A stretch of DNA of 44,424 nt from CAMLDH01 sp966250375 (GTDB lineage Bacteria; Pseudomonadota; Gammaproteobacteria; Burkholderiales; Burkholderiaceae_D), in the NCBI GenBank assembly GCA_966250375.1, contig CBINHE010000029.1, positions 1-44,424 of the forward strand, in the 5' to 3' direction. A model generated the notes under the pieces. The model saw only the letters and a program-made list of their open reading frames with translations, did not search any database and was not told the DNA's origin. Both the position numbers and the translations under genes were made by a program. Numbering within the stretch: the stretch's first letter is position 1; the number at the start of each line of letters is the position of its first letter. Positions 33,889-42,642 of the stretch are shown here, one piece after another.

Positions 33889-34215
33889 ATGAACCCCAAA
33901 CATTTACCTCTATTGCGAACCATTACAGCGTTGGCTGTATTTGCGACCGCCGCCCCCGTATTCGCCAACGATATTTATTATCCGGATGAGGGGCCGGGAC
34001 AGACTAGCAGTGGCATGCCGGGAAAAACGCGAGAGCAAGTACGTGACGAACTCCAGCAAGCTTATCGACAAGGATTGCTTGACCAGAATGACGAGGTTAA
34101 CTATCCACCATCGCCAGCACCTCGCAGTGTCCGCTCGCGCGATGAAGTTCGGAATGAAGCGATACAGGCCGCACGCACGCACAAGTTCGATCCCGATTAT
34201 GATATCGCCGGTTGA
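33889..34215 (+). CDS. DUF4148 periplasmic protein
   Basis: The 108-residue product has a signal peptide (MNPKHLPLLRTITALAVFAT...FA) and the DUF4148 motif KTREQVRDELQQAYRQGLLD followed by a shorter repeat (SRDEVRNEAIQAARTHKFDP). DUF4148 proteins are small, abundant periplasmic proteins in Burkholderiales without known function. GGAGATGG precedes the ATG at 33889; the frame back to 33793 is not used, because the signal peptide would be internal. A palindrome lies 66 nt upstream. Confidence 0.85.
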   Translation: MNPKHLPLLRTITALAVFATAAPVFANDIYYPDEGPGQTSSGMPGKTREQVRDELQQAYRQGLLDQNDEVNYPPSPAPRSVRSRDEVRNEAIQAARTHKFDPDYDIAG

Positions 34216-34233
34216 CGGCGAACAATGCGCGTT

Positions 34234-34272
34234 CCGGCTTGTCCCGACCTGCTATGGTTGGGGACAAGTCGG
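34234..34272. terminator. Hairpin between convergent genes
   Basis: CTTGTCCC (34238-34245) and GGGACAAG (34261-34268) form an 8-bp stem, extended by CCG/CGG outside a mismatch. It lies in the 83-bp gap between the convergent DUF4148 and EAL/HDOD genes, so it probably terminates both. There is an AATTTT stretch on the right side but no strong T-run. Confidence 0.5.
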
Positions 34273-34298
34273 GCGGAATTTTGACAATTCCCTTTTTG

Positions 34299-35579
34299 TT
34301 AATGCATGTTGCGTGAAATAGTATTGCTCCATTTGTGGGTCGCAATTTCAATCTGGTACAGGTCATTGCTCGTCAACGCCAATTTTTTCAGCGTAGATGT
34401 CAGTAATGGGCCTGCTTCCTCAACGTGTTCCAGATACTCGGACAGTTTTAACATGTCCCCGTAGAGTCCTTTGCGTACGAGCAATGCATCGCACACTTCA
34501 TCGTTGACAGGAATTTGCTCGACGATTTCCGCCATCGGCAGGGCAAACAGTGTGTCCATCAATGACATGATGCCAACCGTAAACGCAGTGTCGGCGCTTG
34601 CCCGATTGCCGGGGCGCAGTTTCTCGGCCATTAGCTCCAGCAATTTGCCGCGTGCGGCTGCGAGCGTAAGCAGCGGCGTTATGTTGTGGCCCATTTTGCA
34701 CGGTTCTGCATAGAGAATGATCTGCAGCCAGCGTTGCAGTTGAGGACGGCCAAGCACTAGCAAGGCTTGGCTGAGCGAGTCAATACGTCGTCGCGTGTTG
34801 ATCGTCGGTGTATTCACCAGCCGCAGCAAATTGAGGCTTAGCGATACGTCGCGCTTGATCGCTTGCTCGACCTCGGCGTCGGGCGCATCCGACGTCACCA
34901 GCATCATCAACTGCATTACCGCCATTTGAGATGGCGACAGTTTTTTGCCGCTCATGATAAACGGCTTGGCGAAATAATAACCTTGGAAATAATCGAATCC
35001 GAGATCGAGGCAGATATTGAATTGCTCCAGCGTTTCCACTTTTTCCGCCAGCAGTTTCTTGTTGTACTGCTTGAATTGCGGCGTCAGTTTCAGCAGCGCG
35101 GACAGCGGCATGTCGCGCAGATCGAATTTGATAATGTCGACAAAGGGCAGTAATTGCTGCACGTCTTCCGAATCGGTAATCACGTCGTCCAGCGCGAACT
35201 TGAAGCCGGCCTCAGCCAGTCCGGCGATCCGTGCCAATATCTCGGGCGTTACCTTCATCGTTTCAATGATTTCCAACACAACTTTTTCGCGCGGCAGGAA
35301 ATGGAAAATGTCGCTCATCAGCACGGCAGCATCGACATTGATGAATCCAGGCGAATCGCCGATGACTTTTTCGAGACCGAGCTGGGCTGCATGCGCGATG
35401 ACGGATGCGGTTGCCGACAAGTCGCTAGTGATGTTGGCGGGACCTGTTTCGGCATTGCGAAACAAGAGTTCATATGCGACCACATCCTGATTGCGATCCA
35501 GGATCGGTTGGCGCGCCAGGAAAAATTCCTGGACGTGCAAGTCTCGCGGCTGAACTTCAGCGGCTGCGGTATCCGTCAT
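34299..35579 (-). CDS. EAL/HDOD domain signalling protein
   Basis: The 426-residue protein joins an EAL-like N-terminal domain (FLARQPILDRNQDVVAYELL...) to a HDOD domain (about 225-400, including LNLLRLVNTPTINTRRRIDS and LSQALLVLGRPQLQRWLQII). This is the YuxH/CdgJ layout. The EAL segment opens ARQPILD..., and the glutamates needed for cyclic-di-GMP cleavage are not clearly kept, so a binding or regulatory role is more likely than phosphodiesterase activity. Relatives affect motility and biofilm. It is cytoplasmic and monocistronic. Confidence 0.88.
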   Translation of the reverse strand: MTDTAAAEVQPRDLHVQEFFLARQPILDRNQDVVAYELLFRNAETGPANITSDLSATASVIAHAAQLGLEKVIGDSPGFINVDAAVLMSDIFHFLPREKVVLEIIETMKVTPEILARIAGLAEAGFKFALDDVITDSEDVQQLLPFVDIIKFDLRDMPLSALLKLTPQFKQYNKKLLAEKVETLEQFNICLDLGFDYFQGYYFAKPFIMSGKKLSPSQMAVMQLMMLVTSDAPDAEVEQAIKRDVSLSLNLLRLVNTPTINTRRRIDSLSQALLVLGRPQLQRWLQIILYAEPCKMGHNITPLLTLAAARGKLLELMAEKLRPGNRASADTAFTVGIMSLMDTLFALPMAEIVEQIPVNDEVCDALLVRKGLYGDMLKLSEYLEHVEEAGPLLTSTLKKLALTSNDLYQIEIATHKWSNTISRNMH

Positions 35580-35733
35580 TGAGGGGTGCGATTCTTGTTT
35601 ATTTAGAATTTATAATTCTTATCGCAACTTATTGCGAAAATTGATATTCCCTTACTGCAATTGCACTTTACTGTATTTGTGTTCCTGCGGCTCGACTTCT
35701 CGTTGTGCAGTGCAGCTATGCCGTGTGTTCGGC

Positions 35734-36501
35734 TCAGGTAATCGGCGCTCCTTCGACAAATACTTTCAACTGTCCCGTTGCAAACTGTGTCCACGTCTCG
35801 TTAGTGGTCAGCGGTTCAGTCACGATAACCGCCACGCGATCATTCGGCGTTGTTACTTGCGAAAAATCGACCATCACATCTTCATCCGAGAGTTTGGCAG
35901 TCGCAAACGGGTACTGGCGCACGATGTAATACAAATTGGTCGAGCAATGCGCAAAGAGTGCGGAGCCATCGGACAGCATCATGTTGAACGGACCGTATGC
36001 GGCAATTTCCTGGGTCAGCTTTTGCAGTGCCGCAGTCAGTTCCGGCAGTGCCGGCGGCGTATCGGGAAAACGGCGCCGTAATTGTTGTAGCAGATAGCAG
36101 AACGCCAATTCACTGTCGGTGGAACCGACTGGGCGGTACGGACCGTTCAGCGTCGGGTTGAAATTTTTCAGGTCCCCGTTGTGCGCAAATACCCAATAGC
36201 GGCCCCATAACTCGCGCACGAATGGATGGCAATTTTCCAGTGCAATACGGCCTTGGGTCGCTTTGCGAATATGCGCGATCACGTTTCTGGATTTGATCGG
36301 ACAACGCTTGATCAGTTCGGCGATCGGGGACTCTATTGCGGCCTGATAATCGACGAAATGGCGCACGCCGGCGCCTTCAAAAAATGCAATGCCCCAACCG
36401 TCAGCGTGAATGTCGGTGCGGCCGCCGCGTGTGGCGAAGCCGGTAAAGCTGAACACAATGTCGGTCGGGACATTGCAGTTCATTCCGAGAAGCTGGCACA
36501 T
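35734..36501 (-). CDS. Class II glutamine amidotransferase, YafJ type
   Basis: The 255-residue protein begins MCQLLGMNCN, so Cys2 becomes the N-terminal nucleophile after Met removal. Conserved blocks follow: HADGWGIAFFEG, VIAHIRKATQG, NCHPFVRELWGRYWVFAHNGDL and TDSELAFCYLLQQL. The start at 36501 is dictated by the catalytic Cys; the frame reaching 36615 would bury it. YafJ-type stand-alone glutaminase domains have no defined acceptor substrate. It lies between the EAL/HDOD and TrmB-like genes on the same strand. Confidence 0.9.
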   Translation of the reverse strand: MCQLLGMNCNVPTDIVFSFTGFATRGGRTDIHADGWGIAFFEGAGVRHFVDYQAAIESPIAELIKRCPIKSRNVIAHIRKATQGRIALENCHPFVRELWGRYWVFAHNGDLKNFNPTLNGPYRPVGSTDSELAFCYLLQQLRRRFPDTPPALPELTAALQKLTQEIAAYGPFNMMLSDGSALFAHCSTNLYYIVRQYPFATAKLSDEDVMVDFSQVTTPNDRVAVIVTEPLTTNETWTQFATGQLKVFVEGAPIT

Positions 36502-36744
36502 GAATAATATGATGAGGATAAAAAAGTTTTTGCACCGATATATGTGCACAGTATCACGCGTACTGTGTGTTTGACGCAATCGACTGGAGCGAGTCAAACC
36601 GCGAAAAATAAACACGCAATTTGCGTACGACGTCGGCGAACAGGCAACACTTGCTGTGAGCTGTGCCCGATGCCTCCGTTACGGCGGCATTGTCATTTCA
36701 ATACGATGGCAAGACTGGCGCGCGAATGACAGAAAATTGGCCAA

Positions 36745-37446
36745 CTATGCAACGGGCAATAATTGATCTTTCGGCGTTGTAGCAAGCTGCGTCTGGCAAC
36801 GCCACAGCGTATGTCCAGACGCCAGATATTTTTGTTCGAACGGCGTGATCGGGGACGATGTCAGATATTGTTCGCACTGAACCGCCACATCGCCCAGTTG
36901 CGTCAGCGCTGCCGCAAATTCTTCGATATAGATGCGCCAGTTACTACGGCATTCGAGATGGCCGCCCAACGCGACAATGGTCGGAAACACTGGGTGCCCA
37001 TGCCAGCGCCGTCCCAGTTGCCCTATCTTTGGCCATGGATTCGGATACAGCACATAGTGCCGCGCCGGGTGGATGTCCGCCATATACATTAAACGCCAGA
37101 AATCGACTAGGTCCGCGCGTATCCGTATGCAGTTGGATGGAAGCGGGTCGTGCCAAACTGTATTACGTGCCAGCCGGTGCGCGGATTGGTCGATGCCGAT
37201 GACGAAATGATCGGGAAATTGCGCTGCCAGATTAAGCGTCGACAGCCCGACGCCACAGCCCGCATCCAGGATCAGCGGCTTTGCGCCTGCTGCCTGCCAT
37301 GCCACGACACTAGCATCGAATGCGGCGCAGTTATAGGGCATCACGGGCTTCAGAAATGTTGTGGCGGCGTGTCTGGCAATCACGGCAGTCAATTGATCGT
37401 GGATGCCGGTCTGGCTGCTAGTGACAGGGCGGGAGTTGGCTTGCAT
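36745..37446 (-). CDS. TrmB-like SAM-dependent methyltransferase
   Basis: The 233-residue protein has an S-adenosylmethionine site (LILDAGCGVGLST, 58-70), an acidic strand end (VIGIDQSAHRLAR) and YPNPWPK (134-140), the counterpart of the FPDPWPK motif of tRNA guanine-46 N7-methyltransferase. After that motif the usual basic KRHHKRR stretch is replaced by IGQLGRRWHGHPVFPTI, so it may be a divergent TrmB paralogue with a different tRNA or substrate. The ATG at 37446 is chosen because the family begins near here; the frame extending to 37599 adds low-complexity sequence. Confidence 0.8.
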   Translation of the reverse strand: MQANSRPVTSSQTGIHDQLTAVIARHAATTFLKPVMPYNCAAFDASVVAWQAAGAKPLILDAGCGVGLSTLNLAAQFPDHFVIGIDQSAHRLARNTVWHDPLPSNCIRIRADLVDFWRLMYMADIHPARHYVLYPNPWPKIGQLGRRWHGHPVFPTIVALGGHLECRSNWRIYIEEFAAALTQLGDVAVQCEQYLTSSPITPFEQKYLASGHTLWRCQTQLATTPKDQLLPVA

Positions 37447-37714
37447 CGCGCAAGTATACCTTGCACAAGAAGGCGGAAGCGATTTCGATCGCACATGTTG
37501 ACCCAGCGGTAGCCGCACGGTAAAAAAAGCGCAGCCTGATGGACGGCTTGTTTCATGCGGAATTGCGATACATCTTCGTCGCAAAATCAATGAATGCACC
37601 TACCGTCGGCAACAAATACCAAATGTGCCGGATAAAGAATCATCGCATGTGCATATACAGACACATGCAAAAAAACGGCAAACAGAAACGTACGTCGTTT
37701 GCAGAATACAGAAC

Positions 37715-37745
37715 AGCAATCCTTCCGTACGCCGGAAGGATTGCT
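37715..37745 (-). terminator. Hairpin downstream of DUF3567 gene
   Basis: AGCAATCCTTCC (37715-37726) and GGAAGGATTGCT (37734-37745) form a perfect 12-bp stem with a 7-nt loop, 3 nt after the stop codon of the DUF3567 gene on the minus strand. The downstream T content is only moderate, so it may also act by stabilising the 3' end. Confidence 0.65.
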
Positions 37746-37748
37746 GGC

Positions 37749-38006
37749 TTAATGCAAAATGACTGGTTGACTCATCAGAACATCGTAGATTGCCAGAAAA
37801 TCATCAATTTCTTCAATGCTCGGCTCGGTTGCAATCAAGTCTTCCACATTCTTGCGGAACGCTTCGGCCAGCATGCCACCGATAAAAATTTCGCGCTTGC
37901 CCGGTTTATCGACGATTTCATAACCGCCAAAGCGCAGCGAGTCCTGTTCGTCATCCACTCCGAATTCAACCACGCTGTATTGCTCGCTGTTGTAGATCAA
38001 GTTCAT
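37749..38006 (-). CDS. DUF3567 family protein
   Basis: The 85-residue acidic protein opens MNLIYNSEQYSVVEFGVD and contains EIVDKPGKREIFIGGMLAEA and FRKNVEDLIATEPSIEEID. This is the complete DUF3567 family, known in betaproteobacteria and of unknown function. The length is normal. A strong hairpin follows the stop codon, so it is probably monocistronic. Confidence 0.9.
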   Translation of the reverse strand: MNLIYNSEQYSVVEFGVDDEQDSLRFGGYEIVDKPGKREIFIGGMLAEAFRKNVEDLIATEPSIEEIDDFLAIYDVLMSQPVILH

Positions 38007-38472
38007 GTGCGCTCCTTATGGTAAAGAATGCTACTGCTGCACCTTTATAACATTGCAAGTGGAGTTGGGACCTACCGTTTTCAAGCCTACACCATGACAA
38101 ATACGACGAGACATAAGCAAACGCGAGCTTTTCCATTTGTTAACGGCACATCCAACCCCATTCTAAAGAACCGCTCCGTCGCTGCTGTGATAAAAAATTA
38201 TGATGGCAAAACATGCATTACAAATATGTCTGCCTCACTTTAAAACAATTCAAAACACTCCAGCAAGCTAATAAAAAACATGCAAGAGCCATGCCTTGGC
38301 TTGTCCGTAGAGGTAGTCGGAAAAATCATCAACAACATTCATCGTGACACGACTCGGAATCTGGTAATCGGCCAAGCTGAATTAACGGGAGTAAATCGTG
38401 TCTTTCTGCCTGGCTGTTTCGGCATTCCAGTGAAACGCTTCATCGTTAATTCAACTTGACTGACTACTAGAA
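38007..38472. other. AT-rich intergenic region
   Basis: This 466-bp stretch is poorer in GC than its neighbours and contains no ORF I would call. It should hold the DUF3567 promoter at its left. The only clear structure is the inverted repeat at 38373-38458. Confidence 0.5.
38373..38458. repeat. Inverted repeat with 15-bp arms
   Basis: CAAGCTGAATTAACG (38373-38387) and CGTTAATTCAACTTG (38444-38458) are inverted copies agreeing at 14 of 15 positions, with 56 nt between. It begins 14 nt after the stop codon of the GCLCC protein gene. It could be the hairpin end of the rsmB-ntrYX operon transcript or a short MITE; there is no T-run. Confidence 0.5.
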
Positions 38473-38859
38473 TTATCCAGCCTCATCATTGCATGATGAC
38501 AGTACGTCTGTCAGGCCCAATAGCGCATCGTAAGGCGCTTGCAACAGAAATTCCTGAATTTGGGCAAGGTGGGTACTTGTCGCAAGACTGATATACAGTC
38601 GCGCCGGACGATGACGCAGCATGCGGTTCAGTGTCACGCGCATCGTGAGGTTGCTGGTGCAGCACAGGCAACCGGGCGCAATCCTTGCAATATGGATATG
38701 GGCATGATGGGCAAGACATGCCAAGGTCTCAGTACCATCCGGCAAACCTTCCAGGATGAGCGCCGTGGAAAGGTGGGAGCCGGGATCGATCGCTGCCGCG
38801 ATGGCGGCTTCGCGTGCGCTGGCACGTGTGCCGGTCACCAGCGTAGTTGCCGTGATCAC
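38473..38859 (-). CDS. Small CobW-like protein with a GCLCC motif
   Basis: The 128-residue product resembles a reduced COG0523/CobW GTPase. ARIAPGCLCCTSNLTMRVTL contains the CxCC metal motif of that family, and the following HRPARLYISLATSTHLAQIQ matches the next block. The nucleotide-binding P-loop is not kept: the N-terminus reads TLVTGTRASAREAAI in place of GxxGxGKT. Some protein-family resemblance is inferred by motif only. The start overlaps the ntrX stop by 4 bp (ATGA), so the gene belongs to the rsmB-ntrYX operon. A metal-sensing or metallochaperone-like role is conceivable but not shown. Confidence 0.5.
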   Translation of the reverse strand: MITATTLVTGTRASAREAAIAAAIDPGSHLSTALILEGLPDGTETLACLAHHAHIHIARIAPGCLCCTSNLTMRVTLNRMLRHRPARLYISLATSTHLAQIQEFLLQAPYDALLGLTDVLSSCNDEAG

Positions 38860-39587
38860 CCTTTTTTCGTGGCTTTGCTGGGTTCGACGCCCAACTGTTT
38901 CAGCTTGCGGTACAAGTGCGTGCGTTCCAGCCCTGTTTTTTCGGCAACGCGTGTCATGCTGCCGTTTTCGCGCACCAGATGGTGCTCGAAATACGCGCGC
39001 TCGAATGCGTCGCGCGCTTCGCGCAAAGGCAGCTCAAATGACAGCGTGAACAATTGCGCTTCCGATGCCAGTATCGGCATTGGCACCGCGGAAGGAGAGA
39101 TCATGCTCGATGATGAGACAGGCACGAATGCGGTATCGAATGACGGGGCGACCGTATCGATGGGCTGCGCCGCAACCGATCGCAAATGAAAGCTGGCAGG
39201 ACGCAGTGCCTCATGACTGCGCGACAAGCCTTGCTGCACTGCTTTCAACAGCTTTTGCAATGAAATTGGTTTTTCCAGAAAATTGAGTGCGCCAATGCGT
39301 GTTGCTTCCACTGCAGTGTCGATCGTCGCATGGCCGGACATCATGATGACCGGCATGGTGAGCAAACCGTCGCGTTGCCATTCCTTCAGGAGGGTAACGC
39401 CATCGGTATCGGGCATCCAGATATCGAGCAATACCAAGTCCGGTGTGCTGCCCGCGCGTAACTCGCGCGCTTGCTGCGCGTTTTCGGCGGTCGCTACTAC
39501 GTGTCCTTCGTCGCCCAGAATTTCCGAGAGTAACTCGCGAATACCCATTTCATCATCGACAACCAGGATGTTAGCCATCTGTTGCAT
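38856..39587 (-). CDS. ntrX: NtrX-type response regulator lacking the AAA+ domain
   Basis: The 243-residue protein has a receiver domain (1-120: NILVVDDEMGIRELLSEILG, phosphoacceptor Asp55 in LVLLDIWMPD, and FLEKPIS), a Ser/Pro-rich linker (about 130-185) and a C-terminal Fis-type helix-turn-helix (192-234: FEHHLVRENGSMTRVAEKTG, LERTHLYRKLKQLG). The AAA+ sigma-54 interaction domain of classical NtrX (about 450 residues) is absent with the reading frame intact, so it should bind DNA and act without sigma-54. The first ATG (39587) and ATG at 39578 both fit. It lies 112 bp downstream of its sensor kinase NtrY. Confidence 0.85.
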   Translation of the reverse strand: MQQMANILVVDDEMGIRELLSEILGDEGHVVATAENAQQARELRAGSTPDLVLLDIWMPDTDGVTLLKEWQRDGLLTMPVIMMSGHATIDTAVEATRIGALNFLEKPISLQKLLKAVQQGLSRSHEALRPASFHLRSVAAQPIDTVAPSFDTAFVPVSSSSMISPSAVPMPILASEAQLFTLSFELPLREARDAFERAYFEHHLVRENGSMTRVAEKTGLERTHLYRKLKQLGVEPSKATKKG

Positions 39588-39699
39588 TCCTCATTTTTAA
39601 TCGTCTCCTATTGGGCTTTGACAACGCAATGTGGATAATAGTGCTGGAACGCATTCCACCGAAGGTAATATTTTCATCCCGGTGAAATATATGTTCGTG

Positions 39700-42018
39700 T
39701 CAAAAATCAATCGGTGCTAACTTTAGCAGCAAAATTGCGATTTTTGCGCCACTTTCTTCAGCGCGGTTCTGTATATCAATTCGACCGCCGTGCTCATCAA
39801 TAATTTTCTTCACCATCGCCAGCCCCAAGCCGGTACCGCGAGGCTTGGATGTGACATAAGGCTCGAATGCGCGCGTCAGGATCTTCGGCGCGAATCCGGG
39901 GCCATTATCAGTAACCGATAGCCGCACTGCATTGCTGACCGCGCCATCGGCGTTGCGGTAATGGATTTCTTCGGTGGCGATATCGATGCGTGGCGACGGC
40001 ACTCCGGCGGCGCGCTCCGTTACCGCATCTTGCGCGTTCTGCAAGAGATTGTGGATGACTTGCCTCAATTGCGTCGCATCACCCATTACCCTCGACAGTG
40101 ACGGCGCCAGCGTCGCACGAATGATATCGTTGTCGTCGCCGCCCATATACAAATTCAGGATTTCTTTTATCAGCGCGTTCAAGTCCAAGGGCGACAGCAC
40201 CGCCGCCGGCGTTTTTGCATAATCGCGAAAATCGTTCACCATGCGCTTCATTGCCGCGACTTGGTTGACAATGGTCTGGGTACCCTTGTTCAGCATTGCC
40301 GTATCGTGCGCGTCGAGTTTGCCGTCCAGTTTCATCTGCAGGCGTTCGGCGGATAGCTGGATCGGCGTCAGCGGATTCTTGATTTCATGCGCCAGGCGCC
40401 GCGCAACTTCGCCCCATGCGATTGAGCGTTGTGCGGAAATCACGTCGGAAATATCATCGAATACCACGACATAACCGTTGCCGCTGGCGACCGGCAGATG
40501 CGAGCCGCGCGCCAGCAGTGTGATATTGCTTTCGCTATCGGTGCCGCCCAGGGTGTGCGGAATTTCAATCTGCTGCTGCCAGTGCAGATGGTCCGCCTTG
40601 GCACTTGCCGCTGTCTGCGCATTCTGTTCGGAGAATGCTTTGATGATTGCATGTGCAAATGGGGCGAGGCCTTCGATTGCGGTCAGCGGTTTGCCGATGT
40701 ATTGATCGAAATCATGCTGCAGGATGCGCTCGACCGATTCATTGCAAGTCACGAGCGTGAACTGACCGTCAAAAACCATCACGCCGGCTGACATATTGGC
40801 CAGGACCGATTCCAGATATGCTTTCGCGTTTTCCAGTTCGGTGCGGTTTTTTTCGACCGCGGTGCGCGCCTCGTATAGTTGCCGGGTCATGGTGTTGAAC
40901 GACTGTGTCAATGTGCCCAATTCGTCCGACGTCGCGACAATCGGGCGCGGCGAGAGGTTGCCTTCGGCGATGGCTCTGGTGCCCTCGGCCAGCAGCAGCA
41001 ACGGTTTGGCCAGACTGCTGGCGATCAGGAATGCGCTGGCGATTGCGCCGAATATTGCCAGCAGCAGCGTCAAGGTCAGCGTGACGATATAAATCTTGCG
41101 CAGGCCGGACCGTCCCAGCGAACGCTCCTGATACTCGCTGTATGCAGCACGCAGCGCTTCGGCATTGACGGCCAGTTGCGTCGGCACCGGTTGCAACAGC
41201 TGCAGGAAGCGCGACTCATTTTGCAGCGACAAACCGTTGGTCGGCGGCGGGATTGCTACCACAACACGCAATCGAAGGTTGGTCGCCACATCCAGCCCGG
41301 AGGCTGCCTGCATTGCCGGTTGAGTCGCAGGTTTTGAAGCGGATGCGCTCTTGTTGTCATAAAAATCAGTGCCGCCTTCGATCGCGGAAAAACCGCGCGG
41401 CACGCGTGCCTGGCGCAGCATCGCCGTGGTTGGCAAATCCGGCACCAGTGTGCCGAGCCGGCCGCCGACATTGGCCAGGATGCGGCCGCCAGCCGTGACG
41501 ACTGTCGCTTCCTGCATCTGGCTTTGGTCGCGCAGCCGCGACAATTGGGTGATTTGTGCTGCATCGGACAGGTCCGATAATTCCAATGCAATATTCTGCG
41601 CCTTGGCCTGCAGATCGCTGAGCGAAGCATCCAGTGCGGAGTGGCTTAGATTCAATCCTGACTCGAGGGCGGATTCCACTCGTACGTCAAACCATGATTC
41701 GATCGAGCGCGATACGAACTGCACCGAGACCAGATAAATGATAGTGCCGGGCAGGATGCCAATCACAGCGAACAACAGCACCAGGCGCGCCATCAGCTTG
41801 GAACCGAACCGGCCGCGCCTGTAACGCTTGTACAGGCGGGTCAACAACAGCACCACTAGGCCCAGTAGCGCGGCAGCGACCAGTGCATTCAATGCCAGCA
41901 GCCACGGATAATTTTGCTCAAAAGCCTGGGAATTTTCCGATCCCGACGCCAGCAGGAACAGCAAAATGCTGATGATGGCGCCGCCCACGACCAGCAAATA
42001 GCGCAATACGCGGGTCAC
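39700..42018 (-). CDS. ntrY: Nitrogen regulation sensor histidine kinase NtrY
   Basis: The 772-residue membrane kinase has three N-terminal helices (about 5-24, 34-60, 75-100), a periplasmic or extracytoplasmic region of about 200 residues, a fourth helix (about 308-335), HAMP (to about 385), a PAS domain (about 400-520), HisKA with phosphorylated His544 in RRLAHEIKNPLTPIQLSAER, and a HATPase domain (NLLQNAQDA, DNGPGFAPKIL, GTGLGLAMVKKI). NtrY with NtrX links nitrogen or redox status to gene expression in proteobacteria. It starts 2 bp after the DUF4390 stop codon. Confidence 0.93.
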   Translation of the reverse strand: MTRVLRYLLVVGGAIISILLFLLASGSENSQAFEQNYPWLLALNALVAAALLGLVVLLLTRLYKRYRRGRFGSKLMARLVLLFAVIGILPGTIIYLVSVQFVSRSIESWFDVRVESALESGLNLSHSALDASLSDLQAKAQNIALELSDLSDAAQITQLSRLRDQSQMQEATVVTAGGRILANVGGRLGTLVPDLPTTAMLRQARVPRGFSAIEGGTDFYDNKSASASKPATQPAMQAASGLDVATNLRLRVVVAIPPPTNGLSLQNESRFLQLLQPVPTQLAVNAEALRAAYSEYQERSLGRSGLRKIYIVTLTLTLLLAIFGAIASAFLIASSLAKPLLLLAEGTRAIAEGNLSPRPIVATSDELGTLTQSFNTMTRQLYEARTAVEKNRTELENAKAYLESVLANMSAGVMVFDGQFTLVTCNESVERILQHDFDQYIGKPLTAIEGLAPFAHAIIKAFSEQNAQTAASAKADHLHWQQQIEIPHTLGGTDSESNITLLARGSHLPVASGNGYVVVFDDISDVISAQRSIAWGEVARRLAHEIKNPLTPIQLSAERLQMKLDGKLDAHDTAMLNKGTQTIVNQVAAMKRMVNDFRDYAKTPAAVLSPLDLNALIKEILNLYMGGDDNDIIRATLAPSLSRVMGDATQLRQVIHNLLQNAQDAVTERAAGVPSPRIDIATEEIHYRNADGAVSNAVRLSVTDNGPGFAPKILTRAFEPYVTSKPRGTGLGLAMVKKIIDEHGGRIDIQNRAEESGAKIAILLLKLAPIDF

Positions 42019-42020
42019 GG

Positions 42021-42614
42021 CTACTCCGCCTTGAAATTAAAATATTTCCAATCGGAAGATAGCCGCCAGTCGCTGTTGTTCAACGCGTGAACCTGGAATG
42101 GCTTTGGCAACTGCGCAAGATCGAGCCGCATGCGCACGGCGATGTTGTAAGTTGCGCCAGGTTTCAGCGCACCGCGTTCTGCGACAACCCAGCGGCTCGG
42201 GCGCCGCACCAACGACAGCGCATCATCAAGCGTACTGAAACTCTGCCGCAGGCGACCCGAGATTGACGCATGATATTGGCGGGTCAAGACGTTATACGAA
42301 ATTCGCACCGTTTGCGCTGCATCAACCGCCTTTTCGTCAAACCAGTACCAGCGCGGTCTTTTCAGTTCGATTTCCGTCGTGAAGTACAAGGGCACGCCGC
42401 GCACAATAACGTCTTCCAGTCCGGCGTTCAGGTCGAAGGAAAAATTAGCAGATAGCTTGTAGCCTTCGTCGCTGTTTTCCAAATGGGCTTGCACAATGTC
42501 CACGCCATCCGCCGCACGGGCCGACGGTTGCGCGAGCGTCAGCATTGACACCGCCAGCAGCCAGCACGTTAGAAAATGAAGGAATTTTTGCGTCAAATTT
42601 GGGGACGGCGTCAC
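42021..42614 (-). CDS. DUF4390 secreted protein
   Basis: The 197-residue product has a signal peptide (FLHFLTCWLLAVSMLTLAQP, cleavage near ARAADG) and the DUF4390 blocks YKLSANFSFDLNAGLEDVIV, GVPLYFTTEIELKRPRWYWF and YNVLTRQYHASISGRLRQSF. It is probably periplasmic and beta-rich. The order rsmB - DUF4390 - ntrY - ntrX is common in Burkholderiales and supports the call; the function is unknown. It starts 28 bp after the rsmB stop codon. Confidence 0.9.
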   Translation of the reverse strand: MTPSPNLTQKFLHFLTCWLLAVSMLTLAQPSARAADGVDIVQAHLENSDEGYKLSANFSFDLNAGLEDVIVRGVPLYFTTEIELKRPRWYWFDEKAVDAAQTVRISYNVLTRQYHASISGRLRQSFSTLDDALSLVRRPSRWVVAERGALKPGATYNIAVRMRLDLAQLPKPFQVHALNNSDWRLSSDWKYFNFKAE

Positions 42615-42642
42615 AGCCGCTCAACAAGGTTGCGGAATACTA

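Noticed and set aside
37539..38024. 161-residue plus-strand frame over the DUF3567 gene
   Set aside because: It is antisense to DUF3567, which has clear family blocks and its own terminator.
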